NCBI GenBank assembly: GCA_015059955.1
Contig: SUZK01000003.1
Coordinates: 62,001-126,000, forward strand
Direction: 5' to 3'
DNA length: 64,000 nt
DNA from: Rikenellaceae bacterium
GTDB taxonomy: Bacteria; Bacteroidota; Bacteroidia; Bacteroidales; Rikenellaceae
Below are positions 25,529 through 35,032 of the stretch, piece after piece (position 1 is the stretch's first letter; every line of letters begins with the position of its first letter). A program made the position numbers and the translations under genes. The notes beneath the pieces were generated by a model, which was not told where the DNA came from, did not search any database, and worked only from the letters and a program-made list of their open reading frames with translations.

Positions 25529-26299
25529 ATGGCTATCATTCCAAAAATAACAGCTGTGTCGTATCTCAATACGATACCCTTCGTCTATGGACTGAAGCAT
25601 GCAGATAACCTGCAAGCCGACCTTCTATTAGCACCACCTGCCGACTGCGCAAAGAACTATATCGAGGGCCGAGCAGACATCGCCCTACTCCCCGCAGCCG
25701 TAGTACCACAGCTCACAAATACCAATATTATTACCGACTACTGCATAGGTGCTGTTGGCGCTGTGCGCACCGTGGTTGTCATGTCGAACGTGCCCATAAC
25801 GAAGGTAAAGCGTATATGGATGGATGCTCACTCGCGCACCTCGGTACAGCTATGTGGCTACTTAGCACGCAACAAGTGGCACATAGAGCCCGAGTGGCTA
25901 CACATGGAGGACTACGCCATCGTTGGCAATGGCCGCGAGGATGACGCCTACTTGCTTATCGGTGATAAGGTATTCGGCTATGAGGGTCGTTTCGCCTACT
26001 CCTACGACCTCGCCATAGAGTGGCGCGAGATAACAAAGCTACCATTCGCCTTCGCGGTATGGGTGGCACGCAAGGGTGTATCATACGAGATTACCGACGA
26101 GCTACAACGCGCGCTAACATTTGGTGTTGAGCACACATGGGAGGCTATCGTAGAGTCAAAATATATGGGTGAGGACAACGGCATAACAGCCTATGACTAC
26201 CTCACACGCAACATAGACTTCATCCTCGACGAGGAGAAGCACCGCGCACTCAAGAAGTTCTGGGACGCTGGCATACGCATAGTCCCGCGATCCTATTAA
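25529..26299 (+). CDS. mqnA: Chorismate dehydratase (futalosine menaquinone pathway)
   Basis: A 256-residue MqnA/MqnD-family protein with the periplasmic-binding-protein-like fold. The opening VSYLNTIPFVYGL and ADIALLPAAVVP are typical of MqnA, which dehydrates chorismate to 3-enolpyruvyl-benzoate, the first committed step of the futalosine route to menaquinone. MqnD is a paralogue of the same fold, but the SYLNTIPF start favours MqnA. The other mqn genes are not in the window. It stands alone with its own promoter; corA follows 137 bp later. Confidence 0.88.
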   Translation: MAIIPKITAVSYLNTIPFVYGLKHADNLQADLLLAPPADCAKNYIEGRADIALLPAAVVPQLTNTNIITDYCIGAVGAVRTVVVMSNVPITKVKRIWMDAHSRTSVQLCGYLARNKWHIEPEWLHMEDYAIVGNGREDDAYLLIGDKVFGYEGRFAYSYDLAIEWREITKLPFAFAVWVARKGVSYEITDELQRALTFGVEHTWEAIVESKYMGEDNGITAYDYLTRNIDFILDEEKHRALKKFWDAGIRIVPRSY

Positions 26300-26435
26300 A
26301 GAAGCCGTACAGCATAGTCGACATGCTCGACATGTTCGCGCGACTTCTTACCTCCGACCCGAGGGGCATGTATTGAGCCCCAAGAAGAGCCCGACGGGGC
26401 AAAGTTGAATAAAACGAATAAAACTTGGAGGAGAT

Positions 26436-27389
26436 ATGATCACTATCTATCTAAAGCAATACAACAAGATTATACGCAATGCCGACACCGACCTCTTCGA
26501 TGAGCTCGGCTTCGACGACATCCTATGGATAGACCTTCTAAACCCCTCGATAAAGGAGCAGAAGGCCGTCGAGAACTTCATGGAGCTGAGCCTGCAAACA
26601 CGACAGCAGGTCGAGGAGATTGAGTCGACATCTAAATACTCGGAGACCGAGAATGCCATAATCTCGAACTCCAACTTCTTCGTACCTCAGGGCGAGACCT
26701 TCACCGTGGAGCCCGTATCGTTCATCATCTCGAACGAGGGTGTGCTCGTGTCTATGCGTCAGGCAGAGTTCCGCACATTTCGCGAGGCCGAGAAGCGCTT
26801 GCAGATGAACTACCGCTCGTACTCAACAGGCTACCACATCCTAATATCGCTACTCGAGGTGCGTATCGACTACGATGCCGACCTTGTGGAGATGGTGGGC
26901 AAACAAGTTGCTGCCGTGAGCAAGGAGATATCGAGTGGCTCGAAAATCGACAAGGAGGTATTGTACCGCATCAACGCCTTGCAGGAGAACACCATGTTGC
27001 TTCGTGAGAACATCTTTGATAGACAGCGTGTGCTATCGTCAATTCTGCGCTCGGAGCGCTTCCCGAACGATATATACCCACGCCTTCAGCTTATGCTCAA
27101 GGACGTCAACTCGCTTATAAGCCATGCCGACTTTAGCTTCCAGCGTCTCGACTACATACAGGATGCAGCACTCGGCCTTATTAACATCGAGCAGAATGAG
27201 ATAGTCAAGATATTCTCGGTGGCAGCCGTAATCTTCATGCCTGCGACACTTGTAGCAAGTATGTATGGTATGAACTTCAAGTTTATGCCTGAGCTAAGCT
27301 GGGAGTATGGCTACCTATGGGCGATACTTCTGATGCTCTTAGTGTCGGGACTCACGTTCTGGTACTTCAAATTCAAGAAGTGGCTGTAA
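26436..27389 (+). CDS. corA: Magnesium/cobalt transporter CorA
   Basis: A 317-residue divalent-cation channel of the inner membrane. The large cytosolic N-terminal domain (about 1-250) is followed by two C-terminal transmembrane helices. The signature GMN is at 278-280 within YGMNFKFMPE, and the protein ends with the basic tail FKKWL. No unusual feature is seen. The 137-bp upstream gap contains two small GC-rich stem-loops (around 26361-26396) but no convincing promoter or M-box riboswitch. Confidence 0.95.
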   Translation: MITIYLKQYNKIIRNADTDLFDELGFDDILWIDLLNPSIKEQKAVENFMELSLQTRQQVEEIESTSKYSETENAIISNSNFFVPQGETFTVEPVSFIISNEGVLVSMRQAEFRTFREAEKRLQMNYRSYSTGYHILISLLEVRIDYDADLVEMVGKQVAAVSKEISSGSKIDKEVLYRINALQENTMLLRENIFDRQRVLSSILRSERFPNDIYPRLQLMLKDVNSLISHADFSFQRLDYIQDAALGLINIEQNEIVKIFSVAAVIFMPATLVASMYGMNFKFMPELSWEYGYLWAILLMLLVSGLTFWYFKFKKWL

Positions 27390-27448
27390 CGAGATAAAAA
27401 GTGAAAGATGGGCGTTGTCGCGGACAGCGCCCATATAGGTTAAAATGA

Positions 27449-27480
27449 AAGAGACGTTGCTGGTGGGCGACGTCTCTTCC
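27449..27480. terminator. Stem-loop between convergent genes
   Basis: Twelve-bp stem AAGAGACGTTGC/GCGACGTCTCTT (27449-27460 with 27467-27478, one G-T pair), T-rich afterwards. It can serve corA on the plus strand and the convergent minus-strand gene. A second weaker stem with GGGCG...CGCCC precedes it at about 27410-27433. Confidence 0.75.
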
Positions 27481-27515
27481 TTATTATATATGTAGCGATT
27501 ATCTACATGTAGCAA

Positions 27516-28247
27516 CTATTCGCTAATCTCCTCCGTGTTGCCTGTTCGAAGCTCGTCAATGATGGCAATGCAGCGATTAGCAACACCCGCAGCCGATGCA
27601 TTAACATCCTCACCTGAGATATCAAGGCCCTTCTCGGCAGCCTTAGTGCGAATATCATTAGCAATAAACGTAGTAAGGCCCGCGGTAAACTCCTCGTAGA
27701 ACTCGGCAACATGCTTATCGAATGCCAAGTTATTGACACCATCGTATATACGTAGCTCCAAATAGTGCTCCTTGGTGCGCACCAACCAGTCGTCAGCAAC
27801 ATCCTCAACAAGGTAGTCATACGCCGTGGGAGCATCACTCTTCTTAGGCTCATCACCACCACGACCAACAAAGAGGACAACACCTGCAACCACCACGACA
27901 ACAGCCGTACATACGGCAGCTATCACACCCCTGCGGCGATAAACAGGGATTTTAGGGTTGTCGTCGTCACCATTGATATTGCACGTAGCGCAAAAGTCGC
28001 TCCAGCCTGTGTAGCCCACATACTTAGCCAGTGCCGAGAGCACCATGGGGCGTGGTGTCACCACACGGCTATTGCGCGAGAAGAGCATCTGTAATGTAGG
28101 CATATCTATACGTATGCCCACCTCCTTCTCTACGGCATCGGAGAGTGCGACGCAGTCGTCGGCAGAAGATATATTTGAGCCAAAACGCTTGATAACAAGC
28201 TGCTTAATCTTTGCTATGTACTGTTCTTGGGTTGTCATCATTGTCAT
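27516..28247 (-). CDS. Single-pass membrane protein with Bacteroidota-type N-terminal helical domain
   Basis: A 243-residue protein. The N-terminal ~80 residues (SSADDCVALSDAVEKEVGIR ... LSALAKYVGYTGWSDFC) match a helical module found at the N-terminus of many Bacteroidota hypothetical proteins. A membrane helix follows at about 107-127 (VIAAVCTAVVVVVAGVVLFV), then an acidic C-terminal domain of about 110 residues. Topology suggests that the N-terminal module is cytosolic and the C-terminal part periplasmic. It lies 16 bp upstream of mutS on the same strand's far side, so co-transcription is not implied. Function unknown. Confidence 0.7.
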   Translation of the reverse strand: MTMMTTQEQYIAKIKQLVIKRFGSNISSADDCVALSDAVEKEVGIRIDMPTLQMLFSRNSRVVTPRPMVLSALAKYVGYTGWSDFCATCNINGDDDNPKIPVYRRRGVIAAVCTAVVVVVAGVVLFVGRGGDEPKKSDAPTAYDYLVEDVADDWLVRTKEHYLELRIYDGVNNLAFDKHVAEFYEEFTAGLTTFIANDIRTKAAEKGLDISGEDVNASAAGVANRCIAIIDELRTGNTEEISE

Positions 28248-28263
28248 ATGGCGACTATATTAA

Positions 28264-30969
28264 TTATAAACCTGTTATTCGCTTAATTTCATTTAGTTTG
28301 TTGAGTGCCTCAAGAGGTGTCAACGAGTTAATATCGAGCCCCTTTATCTGGTCACGTATAGCGACAAGCACAGGGTCATCGAGCTGGAACATTGAGAGTT
28401 GTATGTTATTAGCGCTCTCGGCGGCCGACTCTGCCACACGTCGCTTTGTGCGCTTCGACACGCTCTGGCTGGGGACAATCTCGCCTGAGCCATACACCTT
28501 CTCGAGGTTGGCGAGGATATCATCGGCACGCTGCACAACACTTCGTGGCATACCTGCCATACGAGCCACGTGGATACCGAACGAGTGCTCGGTGCCACCA
28601 CGCACCAGCTTACGCAAGAACACAATGCTCTTGTCTATCTCCTTGACCGAGACGTGGAAGTTCTTCACACGCTCGAGCATATTCTCCAACTCGTTGAGTT
28701 CGTGGTAGTGCGTAGCAAAGAGCGTCTTAGCCCTACCCTGCTGGTTATTATGCAGATACTCGACCATGGCCCACGCTATTGAGATACCATCATAGGTACT
28801 CGTACCGCGACCAATCTCATCCAAGAGAACGAGGCTGCGTGGCGATATATTGTTCAGAATGCTCGCCGACTCCAACATCTCGACCATGAAGGTAGACTCA
28901 CCCTCAGATATGTTATCCGACGCACCCACGCGCGTAAATATCTTGTCGACAACGCCTATGTGTGCCGCCTCGGCAGGGACAAACGAGCCCATCTGCGCGA
29001 GTAGCACGATGAGCGCCGTCTGGCGTAGTAGTGCTGACTTACCCGACATATTGGGGCCAGTGATGACGATAATCTGCTGCTTGTCGCAATCGAGCATTAC
29101 GTCATTAGGGATATACTCCTCACCAATAGGGAGCAGCGTCTCTATCACAGGGTGTCTACCCTGCTTTATATCAATCACTAACGAGTCGTCGACAACGGGT
29201 CGCACATAGCGGCGCTCGACAGCTATCTGCGCCATAGACTGCAAGCAGTCCATACGTGCCACGACCTGAGCATCGCGCTGCATTGCCGAGAGGTGCTGCA
29301 TCAGATATGCCAACAATCGAGCATATATCTCAGCCTCGATTTGCAGGATGCGCTCCTCGGCACCCATAATCTTCTGCTCGTACTCCTTGAGCTCCTCAGT
29401 GATATAGCGCTCGGCACCCGTAAGCGTCTGCTTGCGAATCCAGCTCTCGGGAACCTTATCCTTATGCGTATTGCGCACCTCGATATAGTAGCCAAAGACG
29501 TTGTTATATGCCACCTTGAGCGATGGGATGCCCGTAGCCTCACTCTCGCGCTGCTGCAACTCGTGAAGATACTCCTTGCCGTGCAACGCCACACGACGTA
29601 GGTCATCAAGCTCTGCCGAGACGCCCGACGCGATGATACCACCACGCTGTATCTGGTTGGTCTCTGGATCGGGATATATATCGCTCTCCAAGCGCCTACG
29701 TACATCGACAAGCGGGTTGATATTCTCCGCCATGCGGTGCATAGCCTCGTTGTCGGTAGACTGCATCAGCGCCTGCATAATCTCAATAGCGCCCAAGGCG
29801 CTCTTCAACTGCACAAGCTCGCGCGGCGTAACACGCTCAGTGGCAATACGCGAAGCGATACGCTCCATATCGCCAATGGTGGCTATCTGCTCGCGCATAG
29901 CACTCACGAAGTCGGCATCCTTGACAAATAACTCGACAATATCTTGACGCATGGCAATCTTCTCGACACTCATCAGCGGCATAGCCACCCAACGTCGCAG
30001 CTGCCTGCCACCCATAGGCGTAAGCGTTCTGTCGATGACATCCAAGAAGCTACCCTTCTGGCTTGCACCGTTCGTATGGAACAGCTCGAGGTTACGTATC
30101 GTGAAGCGGTCAATCCACACCGAATCACCACGGTCGATACGCTGTATGGATGATATGTGCGAGGTGTGCTTATGCTCGGTAAAGTCGAGGTAGTACAAGA
30201 TGGCACCTGCCGCCGAGATACCGGCACCCATGCCCTCCACGCCAAAGCCCTTGAGGGTAGTGACGCCAAGTTGCCTGAGTAGCTTATCGCGGTTGACGTT
30301 CTCGGCAAATACCCATTCGTCGAGACGATAGGTATAGTGCTTCGTGCCAAACGTATCGTTAAATAGCTCCTCGCAGCCACGCTGGTATAGTATCTCCTTA
30401 GGCTGGAGGTTGCTTATAAGTTTATCTATATAGGTATTATCGCCCTCGGCAACATAGAACTCGCCTGTCGATAGGTCGAGAAAGGCAACACCCGTAGTAT
30501 TCTTGCCGAAGTATACCGAAGCAAGAAAGGTGTTCTCCTTGCCTGCGACGAGGTTCTCGCCCATGACGATACCTGGCGTCACAAGCTCGATGACGCCACG
30601 CTTCACAAGACCCTTGACCATCTTAGGGTCTTCGAGTTGCTCACATATTGCCACACGCTCACCAGCACGCACCAACTTGGGCATATATGTATCGAGTGCA
30701 TGGTAAGGAAAGCCCGCAAGCTCCACAGATGAGGCCGAGCCATTGGCACGCTTGGTAAGAGTTATGCCGAGGATGGCACTCGCCTTGATGGCATCGTCGC
30801 CAAAGGTCTCATAGAAGTCGCCCACACGGAAGAGGAGTATTGCATCGGGGTGCACAGCCTTGATTTCGTAGTACTGCCTCATCAGCGGCGTCTCGACATA
30901 CTTCTTCTTGGGCTGTGTATCTTGCGTCTCGGCGATAGTATCGCCACTCTTCTTAACTCGTGGGCTCAT
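28264..30969 (-). CDS. mutS: DNA mismatch repair protein MutS
   Basis: A 901-residue mismatch-recognition ATPase. The N-terminal mismatch-binding domain carries the Phe-x-Glu motif within [11 protein letters not shown] (about residues 47-57). The C-terminal ATPase has the P-loop GPNMSGKS at 638-645 and [14 protein letters not shown] (Walker B and D-loop), followed by [11 protein letters not shown] helix-turn-helix end is present. Length is normal. MutS recognises mismatches and recruits MutL. The gene is free-standing here; no mutL is in the window. Confidence 0.98.
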   Translation of the reverse strand: MSPRVKKSGDTIAETQDTQPKKKYVETPLMRQYYEIKAVHPDAILLFRVGDFYETFGDDAIKASAILGITLTKRANGSASSVELAGFPYHALDTYMPKLVRAGERVAICEQLEDPKMVKGLVKRGVIELVTPGIVMGENLVAGKENTFLASVYFGKNTTGVAFLDLSTGEFYVAEGDNTYIDKLISNLQPKEILYQRGCEELFNDTFGTKHYTYRLDEWVFAENVNRDKLLRQLGVTTLKGFGVEGMGAGISAAGAILYYLDFTEHKHTSHISSIQRIDRGDSVWIDRFTIRNLELFHTNGASQKGSFLDVIDRTLTPMGGRQLRRWVAMPLMSVEKIAMRQDIVELFVKDADFVSAMREQIATIGDMERIASRIATERVTPRELVQLKSALGAIEIMQALMQSTDNEAMHRMAENINPLVDVRRRLESDIYPDPETNQIQRGGIIASGVSAELDDLRRVALHGKEYLHELQQRESEATGIPSLKVAYNNVFGYYIEVRNTHKDKVPESWIRKQTLTGAERYITEELKEYEQKIMGAEERILQIEAEIYARLLAYLMQHLSAMQRDAQVVARMDCLQSMAQIAVERRYVRPVVDDSLVIDIKQGRHPVIETLLPIGEEYIPNDVMLDCDKQQIIVITGPNMSGKSALLRQTALIVLLAQMGSFVPAEAAHIGVVDKIFTRVGASDNISEGESTFMVEMLESASILNNISPRSLVLLDEIGRGTSTYDGISIAWAMVEYLHNNQQGRAKTLFATHYHELNELENMLERVKNFHVSVKEIDKSIVFLRKLVRGGTEHSFGIHVARMAGMPRSVVQRADDILANLEKVYGSGEIVPSQSVSKRTKRRVAESAAESANNIQLSMFQLDDPVLVAIRDQIKGLDINSLTPLEALNKLNEIKRITGL

Positions 30970-31023
30970 ATTCTTTGTCTAATATCCTACAAAGGTAGGA
31001 TAAATCTTTCAAAGTTCAAAGCA

Positions 31024-32439
31024 CTATTCGAAGAAACGTTCATCAAAATTAACAAGATAGACACGCTGCGTGGCACGTGTGATTGCCGTATATAGCCAAC
31101 GTAGCATATCCTTGGTCATCGTCTCGTCACCAAAGAGACACCTGTCGACAAAGACCGTATGCCACTGACCACCTTGGGCCTTATGGCAAGTTACAGCATA
31201 GGCGAATTTTACCTGCATGGCATTGAAGTGGTCATTCTCGCGTATCTCCTTGAAACGCTTGCTTTTAGACTTGATATCTTCGTAGTCTTTTTCAACCTCA
31301 TAGAAGAGACGACGACTCTCCTCGCGTGTCAGCGATGGTGACTCCGAAGCGAGGGTATCCAAGAGCACCTTGCACGACATCTCGTAGTCGTCGTAGTCGG
31401 GGAACTGAAGCACAGCATCGACAAAGCGGAAGCCATAAAACTCCTCAAAGCGACGTATGCGTCTGAGGCGCACGACATCACCATTGGCGACAAAGGCCAT
31501 AGGCGACTCCTTATCGCGCTCGGCATAGTGATAGTTATTCTTCACGACCATAAGCATATCGCCACTCTCAATCTCCTCCTCGGCCGAGAGATTGTAGCGA
31601 CGAATACCCTCGTTATAGCGATTAGCACGCTTATTGGAGCGCGTGATAACGATTGTCTCATCGCGCCCATATCTGTCGTAGGAGTCTTGTAGCAGCTCAA
31701 GCAGCTCACCACCATTAATAGACTGAAAATCAGAGTATGACATATCGAAATGAGGCACCTCATATATACCATTTTCGAGCATACATCTAAGCATTGTAGC
31801 ATTGAACAAGATGCCCGAATCTTCTGACTGTCGCACCACCTCATCCATCGAGGCATACTCGACATCGCCATAGCGCACAAGGACGTCGGGCTGCAAGGCA
31901 GGGCTGCAATCGTCACCCACAGGTGGGAGCTGAGCGTCGTCACCAACGAGCATCAGTCGGCAACGCTTGCCCGTACGCACATACTGCACAAGGTCATCGA
32001 GAAGGTTGCCCGAGCCAAAGGTAGCATCCTCGGATGAGGATATGGAGAGCATCGAGGCCTCGTCGACGATGAAGAGCGCACCTTGCTCACGATTGTAGTC
32101 GAGCGAGAACTTCGACTCGTAATCGCCCGTCGTACGCTCACGATAGATGCGTTTGTGGATGGTATAGGCATCTTGATGGGCATAGCGCGAGAGCACCTTG
32201 GCGGCACGTCCCGTTGGCGCTAAGAGTATTGTTTTGACTCCCAAATCGTTAAGCGCCGCAACGAAGGCTGCGATGATGGTAGTCTTACCTGTTCCGGCAT
32301 ATCCATTGAGAACAAAAATACGCGAAAAGTCATCGTCACAAATCCAATCGGATAGTTTTTCGATAATTTTTTTTTGATTATTTGTTGCTTCGAACGATAA
32401 TTTTGCGTAAATTTGATGCGAAATATGGGCGTTAAGCAT
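31024..32439 (-). CDS. RecD/Dda-like SF1 DNA helicase
   Basis: A 471-residue superfamily 1B helicase. Walker A GYAGTGKTT is at 46-54, followed by LLAPTGRAAK (motif Ia), IVDEASM (motif II), LVGDDAQLPPVG (motif III) and the C-terminal YAVTCHKAQGGQWHTVFVD and AITRATQRVYLV (motifs V-VI, UvrD_C_2-like). There is no nuclease domain and no RecB/RecC neighbour, so it resembles the free-standing RecD2/Dda-type helicases that act in repair or fork restart. The start could be a few codons downstream of 32439. Family assignment is secure. Confidence 0.92.
   Translation of the reverse strand: MLNAHISHQIYAKLSFEATNNQKKIIEKLSDWICDDDFSRIFVLNGYAGTGKTTIIAAFVAALNDLGVKTILLAPTGRAAKVLSRYAHQDAYTIHKRIYRERTTGDYESKFSLDYNREQGALFIVDEASMLSISSSEDATFGSGNLLDDLVQYVRTGKRCRLMLVGDDAQLPPVGDDCSPALQPDVLVRYGDVEYASMDEVVRQSEDSGILFNATMLRCMLENGIYEVPHFDMSYSDFQSINGGELLELLQDSYDRYGRDETIVITRSNKRANRYNEGIRRYNLSAEEEIESGDMLMVVKNNYHYAERDKESPMAFVANGDVVRLRRIRRFEEFYGFRFVDAVLQFPDYDDYEMSCKVLLDTLASESPSLTREESRRLFYEVEKDYEDIKSKSKRFKEIRENDHFNAMQVKFAYAVTCHKAQGGQWHTVFVDRCLFGDETMTKDMLRWLYTAITRATQRVYLVNFDERFFE
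32408..32415 (+). promoter_or_regulatory. Possible -7 box for the gene at 32500
   Basis: TAAATTTG matches TAnnTTTG. A TTTG lies at 32381-32384, but the spacer is 23 nt, longer than usual. The box overlaps the beginning of the divergent helicase gene. Confidence 0.4.
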
Positions 32440-32499
32440 AATGCCGAGATATTAATAATTGTTAAACGACGATACAAACTTAATAACAAATATTCAAAA

Positions 32500-33456
32500 A
32501 TGAAAAAAAGATCTATCATTTTAGTAGTCGTACAGGTTCTACTCTTAGTGGCTATTGGCGGCTTGCTCTACTGGATCTTCTCAATGACTGAGGAGAACAT
32601 ATCAGCTGAGAAGCAGATCAATGATCGTGAGACTGCCGTTATTGAGCACTCTAAGAAGCTCAAGGATCTTGTCGAGATGTACTTCGATGCTAACAAGCAG
32701 TACCCAAGCAACTGGGATGAGCTCATCGCTTTTGCTAAGGATGGTTACGTAACAGAGCCTAAACAAGTCTATGACCCTAACAACTTGGGTAAGTTCGAGC
32801 CTAAGGAGGGTTATGTAGACGAGGTATGGGGCGAGTTCTCTAAGGATACCATCTGGTATGAGGCAAGCTACCACCTTTTGGCACTTCGCGCGAAGAAGGA
32901 TAACCCTAATTGGTCTAATGACTATATCGACACAGTATATGCTCGCAAGGCTATCTATCCTAAGCTCACCGACGCAGAGATTGAGGAGCTTCGCTACATT
33001 CCATATAGCAACAAGGTAGAGTTCCAGATTGCTACTGTTAAGACTCCTACCCAGATGAAGGTTATGGTTTACGACGAGAAGCAGAAGAAGGAGGTAGAGG
33101 AAACGGTTGACACAATGATTAACGGTCGCTTCCGTTGCCACGCTCCATATGTTAGCTTCCTCGACACCAAGGAGTACTCACAGCAGTTCTGGAACTTCAT
33201 CGACGATAAGTTCAACTACTACGTAAAGAATGCCGATGGCAACAAGGAGATGTTGAAGCAGATGGCTGCCGATGGCTCATACAAGGCGTTGACATCTACC
33301 GAGACCCGCAATGGTGAGACTAAGCCTAAGTACTACTCAGGTACTACTCCTGAGACTCGTATATATATGGATATCGAGTTCTTCGGCGTAACATTCGGTA
33401 ACCTCGAGAAGGCATCACTTGATGGTAGCTGGGAGGATCAGCGCACAAAGAATTAG
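32500..33456 (+). CDS. Membrane-anchored hypothetical protein
   Basis: A 318-residue protein with one N-terminal membrane segment (SIILVVVQVLLLVAIGGLLYWIF, about 5-27), then a charged helix (SAEKQINDRETAVIEHSKKL) and a ~250-residue soluble domain rich in Tyr, Lys and Asp. The ATG at 32500 is preferred to the upstream in-frame ATGs because KKRSII is a typical anchor start and the extension is not protein-like. Codon use (more AAG/TCT/CTT-type codons) differs a little from its neighbours, a pattern of highly expressed genes. It sits 2 bp from the DUF3822 gene. Function unknown. Confidence 0.75.
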   Translation: MKKRSIILVVVQVLLLVAIGGLLYWIFSMTEENISAEKQINDRETAVIEHSKKLKDLVEMYFDANKQYPSNWDELIAFAKDGYVTEPKQVYDPNNLGKFEPKEGYVDEVWGEFSKDTIWYEASYHLLALRAKKDNPNWSNDYIDTVYARKAIYPKLTDAEIEELRYIPYSNKVEFQIATVKTPTQMKVMVYDEKQKKEVEETVDTMINGRFRCHAPYVSFLDTKEYSQQFWNFIDDKFNYYVKNADGNKEMLKQMAADGSYKALTSTETRNGETKPKYYSGTTPETRIYMDIEFFGVTFGNLEKASLDGSWEDQRTKN

Positions 33457-33458
33457 TG

Positions 33459-34043
33459 ATGAGCCCAACAACACAAAACTGTGTGTCCATTCAACTGCCG
33501 TTGGGTGGACACTCTTTTTCAAGCAGCGCTCTCAGTGGCATCGCCACAGACAAGGGCGTTAGCGTATGCGCCATTGTCGATACAGCAAAGTGCGTGGTAG
33601 TACCTCGCGAACACTTCGCTGAGGAGCGTGCCGAGGAGATACTACGCTCATCAGGTATTGCAATAGGCGATGACGAGGTTGTGGTGAGCAGCACCAAGGC
33701 AGCGATGATTGCCGTCATGGCCATGAGCGCAAAGTGTCACGCCGCACTGGTCGACAACTACGGCGAGCGCCTATGCTTCACATCACCCCTACTAAACAGC
33801 CCCATGCCAGAGCAGGGGTCGGTGATACACCTCAGCACAAAGTCACTCTACGTGCGTGTTGCCAATGGCGGCTTGCGACTTATCGAGGCTATGACAGTCG
33901 AGAGCGACGCCGACATACTCTACATACTTGAGAGCATCAACAAGGTATACAATATATATAACATGTACGCGCGTGCGGAGGGAGATACAAAACGTCTCCT
34001 CACTCTATGCAAGCGTTCGTTTAAGAACATCGTATGCGAATAA
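33459..34043 (+). CDS. DUF3822 family protein
   Basis: A 194-residue protein of the DUF3822 type, which in Bacteroidota is regularly placed just before rsmD. It has the ASKHA-like look of the family (two beta-rich halves, with hydrophobic VCAIVDTAKCVVVPREHF and KSLYVRVANGGLRLIEAM). The ATG at 33459 is used; a GTG one codon earlier overlaps the preceding stop. It overlaps rsmD by 10 bp. The molecular role is unknown, but conserved linkage suggests a function with ribosomal RNA methylation or cell growth. Confidence 0.75.
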   Translation: MSPTTQNCVSIQLPLGGHSFSSSALSGIATDKGVSVCAIVDTAKCVVVPREHFAEERAEEILRSSGIAIGDDEVVVSSTKAAMIAVMAMSAKCHAALVDNYGERLCFTSPLLNSPMPEQGSVIHLSTKSLYVRVANGGLRLIEAMTVESDADILYILESINKVYNIYNMYARAEGDTKRLLTLCKRSFKNIVCE

Positions 34044-34567
34044 TAAGTGGCAAATATCGTGGTAGAACCATAACCCCACCACGCAACCTTAGGGCGCGCC
34101 CTACGACCGACTTCGCTAAGGAGAATCTATTTAACGTCCTTGGCAACCTCGTAGACTTCGAGGAGTGCGACATCTTGGACCTCTTCTCAGGCACTGGGTC
34201 GATAAGCTATGAGTTCGCCTCACGCGAGGCCCGTAGCGTCACGTCGGTAGAGATAAATAGCGTGCACCACAACTTCATACGCAATACTGCACGCGAGCTT
34301 GACTTCGACAACTTCTACGCCGTAAAGGCTAACGTTTTCCTTTATCTTAAGAGTTGCGCCAAGCAGTTCGACATAATCTTCTCGGATGCTCCCTACGACC
34401 TTGAGGGTAGTGCGGAGGTTATATCGCTTGTCTTTGAGCGCAATCTGCTTCGCGAGGATGGTTTTCTTATCTTCGAGCACTCTAAGGAGTATGACTTCTC
34501 AGAACATGAAAAGTTCTGGCAACAAAGAAGTTATGGTAGCGTACAGTTCTCGTTCTTCAAAAAATAG
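34034..34567 (+). CDS. rsmD: 16S rRNA (guanine966-N2)-methyltransferase
   Basis: A 177-residue SAM-dependent enzyme that methylates G966 of 16S rRNA on the 30S subunit. Features: MRIISGKYRGRTITPP start, TDFAKENLFNVL, motif I LDLFSGTGSISYEF (about 53-66) and the catalytic motif IV. Motif IV reads SDAPYDL, where the family normally has DPPY; Ala in place of the first Pro is unusual but may be tolerated. It overlaps the DUF3822 gene and precedes the tRNA-Asp promoter. Assignment is good. Confidence 0.9.
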   Translation: MRIISGKYRGRTITPPRNLRARPTTDFAKENLFNVLGNLVDFEECDILDLFSGTGSISYEFASREARSVTSVEINSVHHNFIRNTARELDFDNFYAVKANVFLYLKSCAKQFDIIFSDAPYDLEGSAEVISLVFERNLLREDGFLIFEHSKEYDFSEHEKFWQQRSYGSVQFSFFKK

Positions 34568-34597
34568 CATTTTTTTTGAAAAAAAAGTGGCGAAAAA

Positions 34598-34628
34598 TTT
34601 GCAGATACGAAAAATTGTAGTACCTTTG
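34598..34628 (+). promoter_or_regulatory. Promoter of tRNA-Asp
   Basis: TTTG (34598-34601) and TACCTTTG (34621-34628) with a 19-nt spacer, 39 nt before the tRNA. Confidence 0.85.
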
Positions 34629-34667
34629 CAACGCAATCGGGAAATAAAGGTTGCGAGTTCTTAAAAT

Positions 34668-34744
34668 GGTGCGTTAGTTCAGCTGGTTAGAATACGTGCC
34701 TGTCACGCACGGGGTCAGGGGTTCGAGTCCCCTACGCACCGCCA
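34668..34744 (+). tRNA. tRNA-Asp (GTC)
   Basis: Acceptor GGTGCGT/ACGCACC, D-arm GTTC...GAAT, anticodon stem CGTGC/GCACG with loop CTGTCAC (GTC at 34702-34704) and T-loop TTCGAGT. Discriminator G is followed by an encoded CCA (34742-34744). The last 16 nt of the body are repeated 307 bp downstream. Confidence 0.97.
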
Positions 34745-34895
34745 GAGAGGATGATCGAAAGGTCATCCTTTTTGTTTTTTCTACCCAGAAGTAATTGCGT
34801 CAAGCGGTCGATAATATCGACCTTGAATTGCTATTAGGTATACATGTGTGCAAGCCCACAGTATTCCTAACAGCAATTCTCGCATAGCGAAACTT
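34726..34895. repeat. 170-bp direct repeat at tRNA-Asp, copy 1
   Basis: Runs from the tRNA T-arm through its terminator and a foldable element. It matches 35033-35202 at 166 of 170 positions, at an exact offset of 307 bp. Confidence 0.92.
34748..34776 (+). terminator. Terminator of tRNA-Asp
   Basis: Stem AGGATGA/TCATCCT (34748-34754 with 34763-34769) followed by a T-run. An identical copy lies at 35055-35083. Confidence 0.85.
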
Positions 34896-34900
34896 GACGC
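34797..34900. ncRNA. Candidate structured element, copy 1 (strand undecided)
   Basis: Outer arms GCGTCAAG/CTTGACGC (34797-34804 with 34893-34900) enclose a small palindrome GGTCG...CGACC (34806-34822) and a long hairpin: GAATTGCTATTAGG (34825-34838) with CCTAACAGCAATTC (34866-34879, one mismatch), then ATAC/GTAT (34840-34843 with 34861-34864) and TGTG/CACA. The second copy changes A34842 to G and T34862 to C together, keeping the pair. This pattern is what a functional RNA, or a DNA cruciform, would leave. No known RNA family is recognised. Confidence 0.45.
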
Positions 34901-35032
34901 TTAATACAATAGAACATATCGTTGCATTGGTGACTGCGAACTTTGGATGGGGTTGAGCCGATAGAGTGTTTTTAATTGCTCGGCTTATAGCCTGCGCTTT
35001 TTATGGTATCGGCTCTTCGGCTTCGCCGGTCA
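34901..35032. other. Spacer between the two tRNA-Asp repeats
   Basis: No gene is seen. It holds a 9-bp inverted repeat GAGCCGATA/TATCGGCTC (34955-34963 with 35007-35015) and GC-rich short stems near its right end (CGGCTTCGCCGG). Confidence 0.6.

Noticed and set aside
26300..26435. Mg2+ riboswitch (M-box or ykoK type) before corA
   Set aside because: Only short unrelated stem-loops are present and none of the conserved M-box segments could be found by eye.
32413..32499. 29-codon N-terminal extension of the membrane-anchored protein
   Set aside because: It overlaps the divergent helicase gene start, and the ATG at 32500 gives a normal anchor sequence.
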